A stretch of 64,000 nt of DNA from NCBI GenBank assembly GCA_002256345.1, contig NKIY01000013.1, forward strand, positions 62,001-126,000, in the 5' to 3' direction. Position numbers and translations under genes: made by a program. A model generated the notes under the pieces. That model saw only the letters and a list, made by a program, of their open reading frames with translations. It was not told the DNA's origin and made no database searches. Position 1 is the stretch's first letter. Each line of letters opens with the position of its first letter. This document shows, piece after piece, positions 49,699-57,718 of the stretch. The stretch is from Bradyrhizobiaceae bacterium PARB1. GTDB lineage: Bacteria > Pseudomonadota > Alphaproteobacteria > Rhizobiales > Xanthobacteraceae.

Positions 49699-52359
49699 TC
49701 AAAGCACGAACCGATCCCAACCGCCGTAGTGCTCCTGGCTGCGGCTTCCGCGCGGTAAGCTCAGTCCCACCAAGACGATGCCAAGTAATGCACTGACGGC
49801 AGTTGCGAGTAGGCTCGCGCCTCCCATAACGAAGGGTGCGGCCACCAACCAAGCGCCAAAAATGCAATTCACGAACCGGATCGGCCGAGCAACCTCAGCC
49901 GTAGCAATCACCGCGACGCTGATCGCCAGCGCCCCAGTGACGTGATCGCTGTTCGCCATGCTCCCACTGGCGCCAAGGAACACGCGGGTCAGCATGAGGA
50001 AGCCGCCGATGGCGATGCTGGCCGCGAGCGTCCAGGGAACGGTGACGCCGCGCAGAGCATCCACCCAGAGAGCGCGTGGGTTTGCCAGCGGGTCTGTGTG
50101 ATCCTCTTCTCCGCCCTCGACCGCTCCGCCTTGGAAGAAGATTCGGACAACCGGTTTCCCCTTGCGGTGCGCCCACCAGAGATATTGGCCCATCGCGACT
50201 ACCTCGTCGAGGGCCAACGGGATCATGATCAGCATGGCCAGCGCGGCTATCAGGCAAAGCGTGCACCACGTTCCCAGCAGCACCGGCTGAATAACAATGA
50301 AATAGATGCTGATGACCCCCAGCGGGATCACCAGAATGCCAAAGAAGGTCACCATCCACGGCATGGTGCGCCAGCGGTCGCGCCCACCCATTACCGCCAT
50401 GAGGATCTCGAGCGTGTAAGCAATCGCGCCAATTCCGCCGTCGGGCACTGGCCACGCTTTCGAGATGCTTGACGTGATGATCTCTTCGGTTCCGTTTCGG
50501 GGATTGGCGGCAGCTCCAGCAAAGAACGGGTCCCACACGCCGTCGATGTGGCCCAGTTGATAAGCGGTCAGGATGCGGGAGATCAGTAGCCCGATCAACC
50601 CGAGTAGGGCGATTGGCAAACGTTGCGACCAAGACGAAGGACAGTAGGTCCAGCCCGGCGGGATGACCTTGGGGTCCATCATTCCTTCCATGCTCATGCC
50701 GGGCATCATAGGGATGAGAACTGACAGACTGATCGCGAGTATCCCGATGACGGTGTCATTGAGATACTGGGCCCCACTCGGCGTCCAGAATATCATCGGC
50801 GCGAATAGCAGCCACAAGCCGACCGCCGTCGTGGCCCAAGGCGCCCAGCTGGCGCTGCGTTTAGACAACGAGAGCCCGCCGAAGAGCGCAATGAGCAGTC
50901 CGCTGACCAAGTCGCTGATGGTCAGGGCGCTGGCGCGGAACTCGAGAGCTGCAAGGCCTCTATCGACGGTGACTGCCCGAACAGTGGCGCTGAACGTCGT
51001 GGCCGACATGCCATCATAACTAGGGGGACTCGCCGCCAGCCAGAGGCCGAGACCGATGGTCGCAAAATAGGCCCATCGAGACCGCTGGGCGTCATGCTCC
51101 ATCAAGGCCATTGGATCGGCACCGCTCGACGAGCCGCGATTGGAGTCGCCGGCGCCGTGATTGCCGTGGACCATCCCGCCATGCCCTTTGTGGGTGCCAG
51201 GTGGCGTCACGTCGCTTGCTTTCCCGCGCGTATCGGGCTGCCCCACGCCTTTCGGGCCGGAGGGGTCGCTCTTGCCGATGTCATCAGCCGATCCCTTGGC
51301 CTGCCGAGCGACGACAGCCGGATCCAACTTGTTGGCTTTGTACCAGCCCGACGGGTCCCGCGTCAGGGCAGCAACCATCTTCGGAAGGGTCTCGCGCAGA
51401 GAATGCGCGGGATACCAATTCAGAAGCTGCCGTGCTCGCGAAATATCCAGCACGTAATGGGCGTTGCTCTCATCGACCATCCACGGCTTGACGAAGGTGT
51501 CCTCACCTAAGGCTTTGTTCTCCAGCCATGCCCCGGCCTTCGCGATCGACTGCGGTATCCGCAGTGTTGACCAATCTTCTCCGTGAAGCGATCGGCCTAT
51601 AATATCCTGCACTTCGCTATAGCCGAGCGCTTCGGGCTCGCCGATTAACACGGCTAATTCTGGCTTGAGAGAGCGTCTTTTATCGACGACATCGGCGATG
51701 GCGTTAGTCAAATCCTCGAGGTGGACAAATGACTGGCCGGCACAAAGCATGCCCGGATAAAGGTGAGCAGTTAGCCGATGCTCATAAATGCCGGCGATCT
51801 GTTGGGCGATAAACGGAGAGTGGCATTCGTCGTCATACACCCCGGCGATCCGCAGCATAACAACCGGGACCGCGCGATGGCCGTCTCGCAGCAGCGCTTC
51901 GGTCCGCACCTTCGATTCGGGATACGCCCAACTGGGCGCAATTGGTGAATCCTCATTTATTCTTTTGTCTGGACTATCTGTCGGACGATGTACGAGCATG
52001 GTGCTGGCGAAGACAAATTGCTCGATTTTAAATGCTTGTAGCGCATCGATCAATCGGCGCGTGCCCTGAACCGTAATTGTTTCGTAAAGCGGATTTGGTT
52101 CTCCTGTAATGTCGTAATAAGCCGCGAGGTGGATGACCGAGACTAAATTCTCGCCATACCGATCTCTGACGGACTGCAGTGCGGTAGCTACTCCTTCATC
52201 GGTGGATACGTCCAAGTCGACATGGTCTGCATACTCCGCCGCGTTTTTTCCGCCAGCCCGATCGAGCGCCACGACTTTGTAGCGACTTGCCAGCCGCTGG
52301 CGTACGGCACTTCCGATGAACCCCGTCGCGCCGGTGATTAGGATAATCCCCTCAGTCAT
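49699..52359 (-). CDS. Epimerase-SPW-VKOR multidomain fusion membrane protein
   Basis: An 886-residue protein from ATG 52359 with a GAGAGGA ribosome site. Residues ~1-350 are an NAD-dependent extended SDR (ILITGATGFIGSAVRQRLAS, YPESKVRTEALL with Tyr/Lys). A flexible Gly/Pro/His linker (~350-410) follows, then an SPW-type two-helix repeat region (WAYFATIGLGLWLAASPPSY; SWAPWATTAVGLWLLFAPM). Next is a VKOR-like membrane domain with GTWCTLCLIAALAMLIM (CxxC). A final SPW-like membrane region ends the protein. It probably links thiol redox chemistry to a sugar-nucleotide or quinone-type dehydrogenase. The function is unknown. Confidence 0.85.
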   Translation of the reverse strand: MTEGIILITGATGFIGSAVRQRLASRYKVVALDRAGGKNAAEYADHVDLDVSTDEGVATALQSVRDRYGENLVSVIHLAAYYDITGEPNPLYETITVQGTRRLIDALQAFKIEQFVFASTMLVHRPTDSPDKRINEDSPIAPSWAYPESKVRTEALLRDGHRAVPVVMLRIAGVYDDECHSPFIAQQIAGIYEHRLTAHLYPGMLCAGQSFVHLEDLTNAIADVVDKRRSLKPELAVLIGEPEALGYSEVQDIIGRSLHGEDWSTLRIPQSIAKAGAWLENKALGEDTFVKPWMVDESNAHYVLDISRARQLLNWYPAHSLRETLPKMVAALTRDPSGWYKANKLDPAVVARQAKGSADDIGKSDPSGPKGVGQPDTRGKASDVTPPGTHKGHGGMVHGNHGAGDSNRGSSSGADPMALMEHDAQRSRWAYFATIGLGLWLAASPPSYDGMSATTFSATVRAVTVDRGLAALEFRASALTISDLVSGLLIALFGGLSLSKRSASWAPWATTAVGLWLLFAPMIFWTPSGAQYLNDTVIGILAISLSVLIPMMPGMSMEGMMDPKVIPPGWTYCPSSWSQRLPIALLGLIGLLISRILTAYQLGHIDGVWDPFFAGAAANPRNGTEEIITSSISKAWPVPDGGIGAIAYTLEILMAVMGGRDRWRTMPWMVTFFGILVIPLGVISIYFIVIQPVLLGTWCTLCLIAALAMLIMIPLALDEVVAMGQYLWWAHRKGKPVVRIFFQGGAVEGGEEDHTDPLANPRALWVDALRGVTVPWTLAASIAIGGFLMLTRVFLGASGSMANSDHVTGALAISVAVIATAEVARPIRFVNCIFGAWLVAAPFVMGGASLLATAVSALLGIVLVGLSLPRGSRSQEHYGGWDRFVL

Positions 52360-52674
52360 GATCCATTCCTCTCGAGGCAACCGACTGCCTAGTGGAGACC
52401 TTACCCAACGTAGCTTGTTACGATCAGTTCGTTAGGCACGACCCTTATGTTCAAGCACAACGCCAGCACTGCACTTCAAATATGACGGCCACACACAAAT
52501 ATTTCAGTCGCCGCGCAACTCGATTAGGATTTCGAAGTGATGCTCGACATGACCTAATCGGAAAGATTGACGCGCTTCACGCGCTTATACTTGTGCACTA
52601 ATGTAATAGCAGAAAACTCCGGTCGATCTCAGCGCACCTAAACAAACCAGGCTTGAAATGCCCGGTTCAACCGT
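52360..52674. other. Gap upstream of the fusion gene
   Basis: 315 bases with no supported gene. An imperfect hairpin AACCAGGC / GCCCGGTT lies at its right end, near the HdeD-like gene's stop, and could serve as that gene's terminator. Confidence 0.35.
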
Positions 52675-53298
52675 TCAAACAATAGACACGTGAAGTATAA
52701 ATCGTCTCAACATCGCTTGGTCACACCAGGCTGTTGGGTTTCGCGCGGACAAGGCCATCCCGATGAGGGAGCATCCCCCGAACAGAAAGTTGATTCCCAC
52801 GAGGAGTCCGATTGCCCACTCCGCGGACTGTGGTAGTCCCAGGATTATCATTGCGGCTACGATAAAATCGACGATGCCTGCCGCGATCATCCATAACCAT
52901 GACGCGGTCTGGCGATGACCGAGGCCGAACATTATCGAAGAAAACCCTTCGAAAATAAAATATGCCGCCGTCACGATCGTCAGTGTGACCGTTCCCTGCA
53001 CCGGTCGGCCAATGAGCAAAATACCTGCCGCAATGCCAAGCATTGCTGACAGAAGCCCCCACCAGACTCCCGGCTTATCCCTCGCGGAAAACGTGACAAC
53101 CACTCCTGCAAGACCGCCGACCAAAAACACCCAGCCGACAAAGATGGTTGTCGCCACGCTGGCCAGTACAGGAATCGCAAGTGCCGCCAGGCCAAGGATC
53201 ACCAGGATGACTCCTTCAACTAGAAACGCTTTCCAGGGAATCACAATCGTCGAGGCCAGATCGCCGACATCGTCCAAATTTTTATCGCCAATGTTCAT
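52675..53298 (-). CDS. HdeD-family membrane protein
   Basis: A 207-residue membrane protein of about 6 helices, made of three related HdeD units: FLVEGVILVILGLAALAIPV, GLLSAMLGIAAGILLIGRPV and MIAAGIVDFIVAAMIILGLP, with GINFLFGGCSLIGMALSAR. HdeD proteins are linked to acid resistance in enterics, but most environmental copies are uncharacterised. It is a single gene here. Confidence 0.9.
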   Translation of the reverse strand: MNIGDKNLDDVGDLASTIVIPWKAFLVEGVILVILGLAALAIPVLASVATTIFVGWVFLVGGLAGVVVTFSARDKPGVWWGLLSAMLGIAAGILLIGRPVQGTVTLTIVTAAYFIFEGFSSIMFGLGHRQTASWLWMIAAGIVDFIVAAMIILGLPQSAEWAIGLLVGINFLFGGCSLIGMALSARNPTAWCDQAMLRRFILHVSIV

Positions 53299-53495
53299 GA
53301 GAGCTCAGTCATTCGCCGATATCAACGGTGAGGTCACCGCTCGCACGGGATCCTATTTCAAATTTACGCTTTGGTTAGATCGTTTGTTTCAGCGGTGAGC
53401 AGAGGTTGCGATGCAACATGCACAGCAGTGTTTCAATCGTACTGCATAAATAAAGTACGTCCGACTTCGCTTGACATACATCTGATCGTCGACAG

Positions 53496-53759
53496 TTATT
53501 CTTTTGCGTTCTTGGACTTGCACATCGCGCACACACCCAGCCCACACATCACCAGACAAGGCAGCGCACTGAGAATGATCGGCGCAAGGCCGGCCGCAAC
53601 CAACCATCCCCAGCCTCCAAATAACATTGCTGGTATTGCGGCCAGACCGACGAGGGCGAGGAGCGCCCATCGGTTGCCGAAATAGTTACGTGCGGCTCTG
53701 AGTGCATCCCGTCCAAGCGACGCGTCCGCCGTCGCTGCGGTTTTGATTGGTGTCGTCAT
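53496..53759 (-). CDS. Small membrane protein with C-terminal Cys motif
   Basis: An 87-residue protein from ATG 53759 (MTTPIKTAATADASLGRDAL) with two hydrophobic stretches (WALLALVGLAAIPAMLFGGW and LVAAGLAPIILSALPCLVMC) and a Cys-rich tail (CGLGVCAMCKSKNAKE) that could bind metal. The ATG overlaps the stop of a six-codon upstream mini-frame by four bases (ATGA). Family not named; similar tiny Cys-tailed membrane proteins occur in metal-resistance clusters. Confidence 0.75.
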   Translation of the reverse strand: MTTPIKTAATADASLGRDALRAARNYFGNRWALLALVGLAAIPAMLFGGWGWLVAAGLAPIILSALPCLVMCGLGVCAMCKSKNAKE

Positions 53760-53776
53760 GCGATACTCGCGTTCAT
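53756..53776 (-). other. Six-codon leader frame with strong ribosome site
   Basis: GCAGGAGGATTAC ATG AAC GCG AGT ATC GCA TGA: an ideal ribosome site leads to a six-codon peptide whose stop overlaps the start of the small membrane protein. It may be a translational coupling leader. Confidence 0.5.
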
Positions 53777-53825
53777 GTAATCCTCCTGCGTTCAGCGCCA
53801 TATGCCAAACTGCGCGACTAAAATC

Positions 53826-53854
53826 CTGCGATCGCTTTCGGTATGCGATCGCAG
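53826..53854 (-). terminator. Perfect hairpin after the thioredoxin-reductase-like gene
   Basis: Minus-strand stem CTGCGATCGC / GCGATCGCAG with a 9-base loop, followed by GATTTTAG. It begins 12 bases after the flavoprotein stop, so it likely terminates that transcript. Confidence 0.65.
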
Positions 53855-53866
53855 CAACCCAGATAC

Positions 53867-54805
53867 TTATTTTAAATCTTCTCGCAGCAGCGCCGTATTG
53901 ATTCCAATTGCTGCTTCGGCGCCCTCTGCTGCGGCTACAACGACCTGCAGAACATCTCGGGACGCATCTCCGGCCAAGTAAAGACCTGGCACATTTGTCA
54001 TCTGCTGGTCGTTATCAATTTTACATCCCTTTAGATCGTACATGTCGCACCCAAGCCTTGCCGCTAAATCGGTGGATTGACGCCGATCCGTGTTGAAGAA
54101 TAGACCAGCTCGTTGCAACGGCGGGCCGGTCTCAAACACGATTTCGAAGGATCCTTGATAAGGAACTGCGCTTTCAATCTTTAACTGCAGAATCTTTTCT
54201 TCGCGAATCGGAATACTTTTTTGTTTCAGTCGTTGTCGAAAATCGTCACTGAGATCAGAGGGTCCGTCCGTACACAGCACGAGATCGCGGCTCCAAAGCG
54301 TGAGTTCAAGTGCGAGACCGCCGCCTTTGTGATCCCCGCGACCATAAACAGCGAGTGGTCGGTCTCGCATCTCCCACCCGTCGCAATACGGACAGTGAAA
54401 CACGGCCCGACCATAAAGTTCGCGAAAACCTGGTTGGGCCGGCAGCTCGTCAACCACGCCGGCGGCCAAGAGCAGTTTACGGGTGCGAAATTCGCGACCG
54501 TCTTTCGCACGGATGCCGAAGTGTGCACCGACGCGTGTCGCACCTACAACCCGCTGATCTTCGAATACCACCGATGAATAGGGCGCGAGTTGCTCTCTCG
54601 CAATGCTTCGAAACTGCGCAGGAGGAAGGCCGTCACGACTCAAAAATCCATGCATCGCATGGGATACACGGTTGCGAGGCTGGCCATCGTCGAAAACCAA
54701 CACGTTCCTGCGGCAGCGGCCCAACACCAAAGCGGCGCTTAATCCCGCAGCTCCTGCTCCAACTATAATCACGTCCCACAAAATCTCGCTGACTGTGTCG
54801 TTCAT
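53867..54805 (-). CDS. Thioredoxin reductase-like FAD/NAD(P) oxidoreductase
   Basis: A 312-residue two-domain flavoprotein. The FAD site is VGAGAAGLSAALVLG. The redox pair is CPYC in FHCPYCDGWEMRD, in place of the CATC of standard TrxB. In the usual NADPH loop the motif is altered to GRGDHKGG. The C-terminal FAD motif GLYLAGDASRDVLQ is intact. It probably reduces a disulfide partner other than classical thioredoxin. It sits downstream of an NrsF-like gene and may be a thiol-stress target. Confidence 0.88.
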   Translation of the reverse strand: MNDTVSEILWDVIIVGAGAAGLSAALVLGRCRRNVLVFDDGQPRNRVSHAMHGFLSRDGLPPAQFRSIAREQLAPYSSVVFEDQRVVGATRVGAHFGIRAKDGREFRTRKLLLAAGVVDELPAQPGFRELYGRAVFHCPYCDGWEMRDRPLAVYGRGDHKGGGLALELTLWSRDLVLCTDGPSDLSDDFRQRLKQKSIPIREEKILQLKIESAVPYQGSFEIVFETGPPLQRAGLFFNTDRRQSTDLAARLGCDMYDLKGCKIDNDQQMTNVPGLYLAGDASRDVLQVVVAAAEGAEAAIGINTALLREDLK

Positions 54806-54915
54806 CGTTCCTCAATTCGAATGAGCTCTCAAGCGATCTCAAAGGAGCGGGCAGCTCTCGTCCCGCCACCTAATGATTGAATTCGCAGAATTGCTTCTCG
54901 TAGTTGACGGCTCCC

Positions 54916-55536
54916 TTAGCGCTCGGGCAGTTGCACTCGGAACAGACGAGCCTCCAGCTTCGCCCCGGCCAGCATTGCCAAGATGCTGGTTGCGCCAAAC
55001 CACAGTGCGACGAGAGGTGCGGGATCGACAGTGCAATGTAGTGAATAGGCGATGACGCTCACGCCCGCGGCGATGAGCCCGATCTTCTCTCCTGCGTTAA
55101 CAATATCGACCGGCTGCGCCACCATTCGCACCATCAACATCATGATGAGGAAGGGCGCTATGATCATGATGGGAACTGCAACAAGGCAGTCGAGCCATTG
55201 ACCGCGCGCTAACATCTCATTCCAACTCGGATCTGCGGCCATACCGGCCGCAGCGGCTCCCATGGCTCCCAACAAAGGCAGGATGAATCGAGGTCCTGAC
55301 CAATGCGAGCCACCGGCCCGCTCAAAAGTCAAAATAAAGAAGCTCGTGAGAGCAACCGCACCTAAACTAAATATGAGCTTCACGGCAACAATCACGAGCA
55401 CGTCGACGTCGCTGAGATCCGGGTTAATGCGAAACGCAATCACCAGCAAAAAAAGCGACACGATAGCGCCGCTTGCGATAACTATTGCAGTCTTACCGAC
55501 AATTCGCGGCGGCAAGCGTGTATCGTTGATGGTCAA
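54916..55536 (-). CDS. Second NrsF-like (DUF1109) protein without its own sigma
   Basis: A 206-residue, six-helix membrane protein of the NrsF anti-sigma family. The two conserved cysteines are in GQWLDCLVAVPIMI (Cys117) and AYSLHCTVDPAPLVAL (Cys168), 51 residues apart, just as in the adjacent NrsF (130/180). No sigma gene overlaps it. It may be a second sensor for the same sigma, or a diverged copy. A 14-base-pair hairpin lies upstream. Confidence 0.82.
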   Translation of the reverse strand: MTINDTRLPPRIVGKTAIVIASGAIVSLFLLVIAFRINPDLSDVDVLVIVAVKLIFSLGAVALTSFFILTFERAGGSHWSGPRFILPLLGAMGAAAAGMAADPSWNEMLARGQWLDCLVAVPIMIIAPFLIMMLMVRMVAQPVDIVNAGEKIGLIAAGVSVIAYSLHCTVDPAPLVALWFGATSILAMLAGAKLEARLFRVQLPER

Positions 55537-55612
55537 TTGAAAATTCTGGCTCTGATTGTCAGCAGTTCGTCAACAAATGATGCGATCATTCGGCGAAATC
55601 AAAGGGTCCGCT

Positions 55613-55648
55613 ATCCTGTCTCTTGGTTCTTTCACCAAGAGACAGGAT
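55613..55648. repeat. Perfect 14-base-pair inverted repeat
   Basis: ATCCTGTCTCTTGG / CCAAGAGACAGGAT with an 8-base loop, between the Met-rich protein gene and the second NrsF-like gene. It is followed by T-rich sequence only on the plus strand (GATTCTTTTTC), where no gene ends; on the minus strand there is no T-run. It may be an attenuating or RNA-stability hairpin between the two leftward transcription units. Confidence 0.7.
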
Positions 55649-55707
55649 GATTCTTTTTCAAGATAATCGATCTTGTTTGACTTTTGCGGCGATCGATCGT
55701 CGGATGG

Positions 55708-55989
55708 TCAGCCTCGCCCGTCAGGCTTGGAGGACCCGGACTTCTCTTTCTGATGATCGATGCTGGTTTGCATCATCTTGTCGCACTTATCCATCATCTG
55801 ACCCATCTGACCCATCATCTTCATCATGCCCTGCATATCGCCTCCCATCATGTTGTCATGATTGGGTGTTGGCACCGTTGATGGGGAAGATTGCGTAACG
55901 GGCTTGTCTTCGGCTCGCACTGCACTTGCCAGGGACAGGTCGATCGATACGGCGACGAGGGCCAGAATGACTGCTGCGGTTTTGTTCAT
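55708..55989 (-). CDS. Small exported Met-rich protein, probable Cu/Ag binder
   Basis: A 93-residue protein from ATG 55989 (ribosome site GAGGAG). Signal MNKTAAVILALVAVSIDLSL, then a short mature chain with HDNMMGGDMQGMMKMMGQMG followed by QMMDKCDKMMQTS. Clustered Met residues, one Cys and one His suit Cu(I) or Ag(I) chelation. It follows the small exported protein by 38 bases and so falls under the sigma-type promoter at 56345. Confidence 0.82.
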   Translation of the reverse strand: MNKTAAVILALVAVSIDLSLASAVRAEDKPVTQSSPSTVPTPNHDNMMGGDMQGMMKMMGQMGQMMDKCDKMMQTSIDHQKEKSGSSKPDGRG

Positions 55990-56027
55990 TTGAGATCTCC
56001 TCTTTCGTGTTTCACCTGGTTTAGATT

Positions 56028-56291
56028 TCATTGAAATTTCGGCCCGCCGCGATAATTGCGCGTAAGGGCAGATCGATCAGTAGTCCGCTCACTCGATGGG
56101 CCGTAGGCAGAGCCGTCAAAAGCGAACGCCGAATTCAGATCGGGCCGAGTGACGGCGGTGCGGGCTTGAACGCTCGGATGGGCCTCATTCGGCCAATAGC
56201 TCTTATCCGTAATTGTCTGGCCAGCTTGAGCCGCCGCGGAGATTGCCGTGAGCGGGATCAAAAGCGAAATCGTGAGAAGGGTCTTTGTCAT
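56028..56291 (-). CDS. Small exported hypothetical protein, first gene of a sigma-controlled unit
   Basis: An 87-residue protein with signal MTKTLLTISLLIPLTAISAA and a short mature chain (ITDKSYWPNEAHPSVQARTA ... RNYRGGPKF). No Cys. Ribosome site GGAG. The GTAACC-N16-CGAA promoter lies 54 to 79 bases upstream of the ATG. Function unknown; probably periplasmic and stress-induced. Confidence 0.75.
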   Translation of the reverse strand: MTKTLLTISLLIPLTAISAAAQAGQTITDKSYWPNEAHPSVQARTAVTRPDLNSAFAFDGSAYGPSSERTTDRSALTRNYRGGPKFQ

Positions 56292-56344
56292 GGTCCGGCT
56301 CCATCATTTCTTTGAAGCGCATCATCCGCGCGTCTAATGATAAG

Positions 56345-56370
56345 TTCGGTGTGAATTATGTTTCGGTTAC
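56345..56370 (-). promoter_or_regulatory. ECF (SigF-type) promoter of the small exported protein unit
   Basis: On the minus strand GTAACC (56365-56370), exactly 16 bases, then CGAA (56345-56348). This is the motif reported for SigF-NrsF regulons. It matches the motif before the sigma gene, with the same spacing. Confidence 0.75.
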
Positions 56371-56402
56371 ACGCTCACGCTGACGTGACCAGTAATGCGA
56401 TC

Positions 56403-57044
56403 TCACCAGCGCAGCAGACGTGGCCCCATTGCTGCGCCTGCCAGCGTGCAGAGAACAACCGTTCCGCCGTACCAAACTGCCACGAATGGCAGGGAGTCGT
56501 CCGTGCAATGCAGCGCGTAGGCCATTGCACTCACGCCGCCTGCGACAAGTCCGGCGAAAGCACCTGTGCGAGCAAGATTTGTCGGCGCTGCTTGTCGGAC
56601 CGCCCAGATTGCGACGATGAAGGGAACGATCGCAATGATCGGGATGGACACCAGACATTCGAGCCACTCGTCACCGAAAATCATATTGCGCCAGTGCGAG
56701 CTCGGCGCCAGCCACAGGCTGATTGCCGCAAGGGTCCCGATAACAAGGAACGGCATGGCAACGAGATACGATCGGGGTTTCCGCTCTCCACCGGGGCGCG
56801 AAAGCTTTGCAAGATAGATAGAGGCGAGACTTGATATTCCGATTGCGAATGCAATTTTTCCAGCGACAAAACTCAGCGCGCCAGACCTCATCACGTCCGG
56901 GCGGATGCCAAGTCCGCCAATCGTGATCCCTAAGGCTAGAACTGAACCTGCCACAAGCGCGAGCAGAAGCGTGCGAACAATCAACCTCCGATCGACCGGC
57001 TCGAGATTGGTACTCAGGAGGGCCACAAGCTCGTCAGTCTTCAT
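56403..57044 (-). CDS. nrsF: NrsF-type membrane anti-sigma factor
   Basis: A 213-residue, six-helix membrane protein (DUF1109/NrsF). Cytoplasmic N-terminal MKTDELVALLSTNLEPVDRR; conserved cysteines in DEWLECLVSIPIIA (Cys130) and AYALHCTDDSLPFVAV (Cys180). In Caulobacter the equivalent cysteines are needed to sense Cd or chromate and release SigF. Its ATG overlaps the sigma stop by four bases. Start chosen at 57044 rather than the open frame to 57131 inside the sigma gene. Confidence 0.92.
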   Translation of the reverse strand: MKTDELVALLSTNLEPVDRRLIVRTLLLALVAGSVLALGITIGGLGIRPDVMRSGALSFVAGKIAFAIGISSLASIYLAKLSRPGGERKPRSYLVAMPFLVIGTLAAISLWLAPSSHWRNMIFGDEWLECLVSIPIIAIVPFIVAIWAVRQAAPTNLARTGAFAGLVAGGVSAMAYALHCTDDSLPFVAVWYGGTVVLCTLAGAAMGPRLLRW

Positions 57045-57598
57045 GTCTGCTTTTCCTGTTGGATCAGAGTCGTCAGTGCTTTGAGCCCCCGGTGGATATT
57101 TACTTTGACCCCCGGCTCGGAGAGGCCGCACCGTACGGCTGCTTGCGCGATGCTCAACCCGTCCAGCTTCACAGCCTCAATGGAACACCGCATGTTTTTT
57201 GGTAGCCGCTCCATGAGTTTTCTAACGTCATAGCTACTTTCCGCGCCGACGTGATCGTCTTGCGCCATAATCGCATCAGCCTCCTCGATCGGCACGTCAG
57301 CCCGCGACGTACGGGTACGCCGCAGGAAATCAATTAACTTGTAGCGCGCAATGGCATGGACCCACGGTGTCAAAGGCTCGGCGGGATCATAAGTGTGCCG
57401 CTTGGAATGGACCGCTAAGAGTGCCTCTTGAACGAGATCCTCCGCCTCTACCGCTGCTCTTCCCATCATGGCAAGCCTGGCCTTGTAGTATGCCCGTAAG
57501 CGGCCACTCAGTTGTCCGAGCAAGGCGCGGTGGGCTGCTGCATCGCCGTCCAAGGCGGCGAGCATGAGCGCCTTGAGTTCGGTTTCGTGGGTCGTCAT
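57041..57598 (-). CDS. sigF: ECF sigma factor, SigF type
   Basis: A 185-residue ECF sigma. Region 2 AEDLVQEALLAVHSKRHTYD with TPWVHAIARYKLIDFLRR (promoter -10 recognition), region 4 LDGLSIAQAAVRCGLSEPGV with KVNIHRGLKAL. It is encoded with its anti-sigma NrsF, and a matching GTAACC-N16-CGAA promoter 20 bases upstream suggests it turns on its own gene. Confidence 0.94.
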   Translation of the reverse strand: MTTHETELKALMLAALDGDAAAHRALLGQLSGRLRAYYKARLAMMGRAAVEAEDLVQEALLAVHSKRHTYDPAEPLTPWVHAIARYKLIDFLRRTRTSRADVPIEEADAIMAQDDHVGAESSYDVRKLMERLPKNMRCSIEAVKLDGLSIAQAAVRCGLSEPGVKVNIHRGLKALTTLIQQEKQT

Positions 57599-57617
57599 AC
57601 TCGCTTCTGTCTGTTAG

Positions 57618-57643
57618 TTCGCGCCGTCGGCGGATTTGGTTAC
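57618..57643 (-). promoter_or_regulatory. Autoregulatory SigF-type promoter
   Basis: Minus strand GTAACC (57638-57643), 16 bases, CGAA (57618-57621), ending 20 bases before the sigma ATG. Confidence 0.75.
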
Positions 57644-57718
57644 AACCAAAGGTCACAGGTCTCGGAAAAACTCAACAATACCTGCTGCAGTGTTCGGCTA
57701 GGCTTCAATCTGTTTTGC

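Noticed and set aside
55613-55648. Ordinary terminator for the Met-rich gene
   Set aside because: It lies upstream, not downstream, of the next leftward gene and lacks a T-run on that strand; kept as a hairpin of unknown role.
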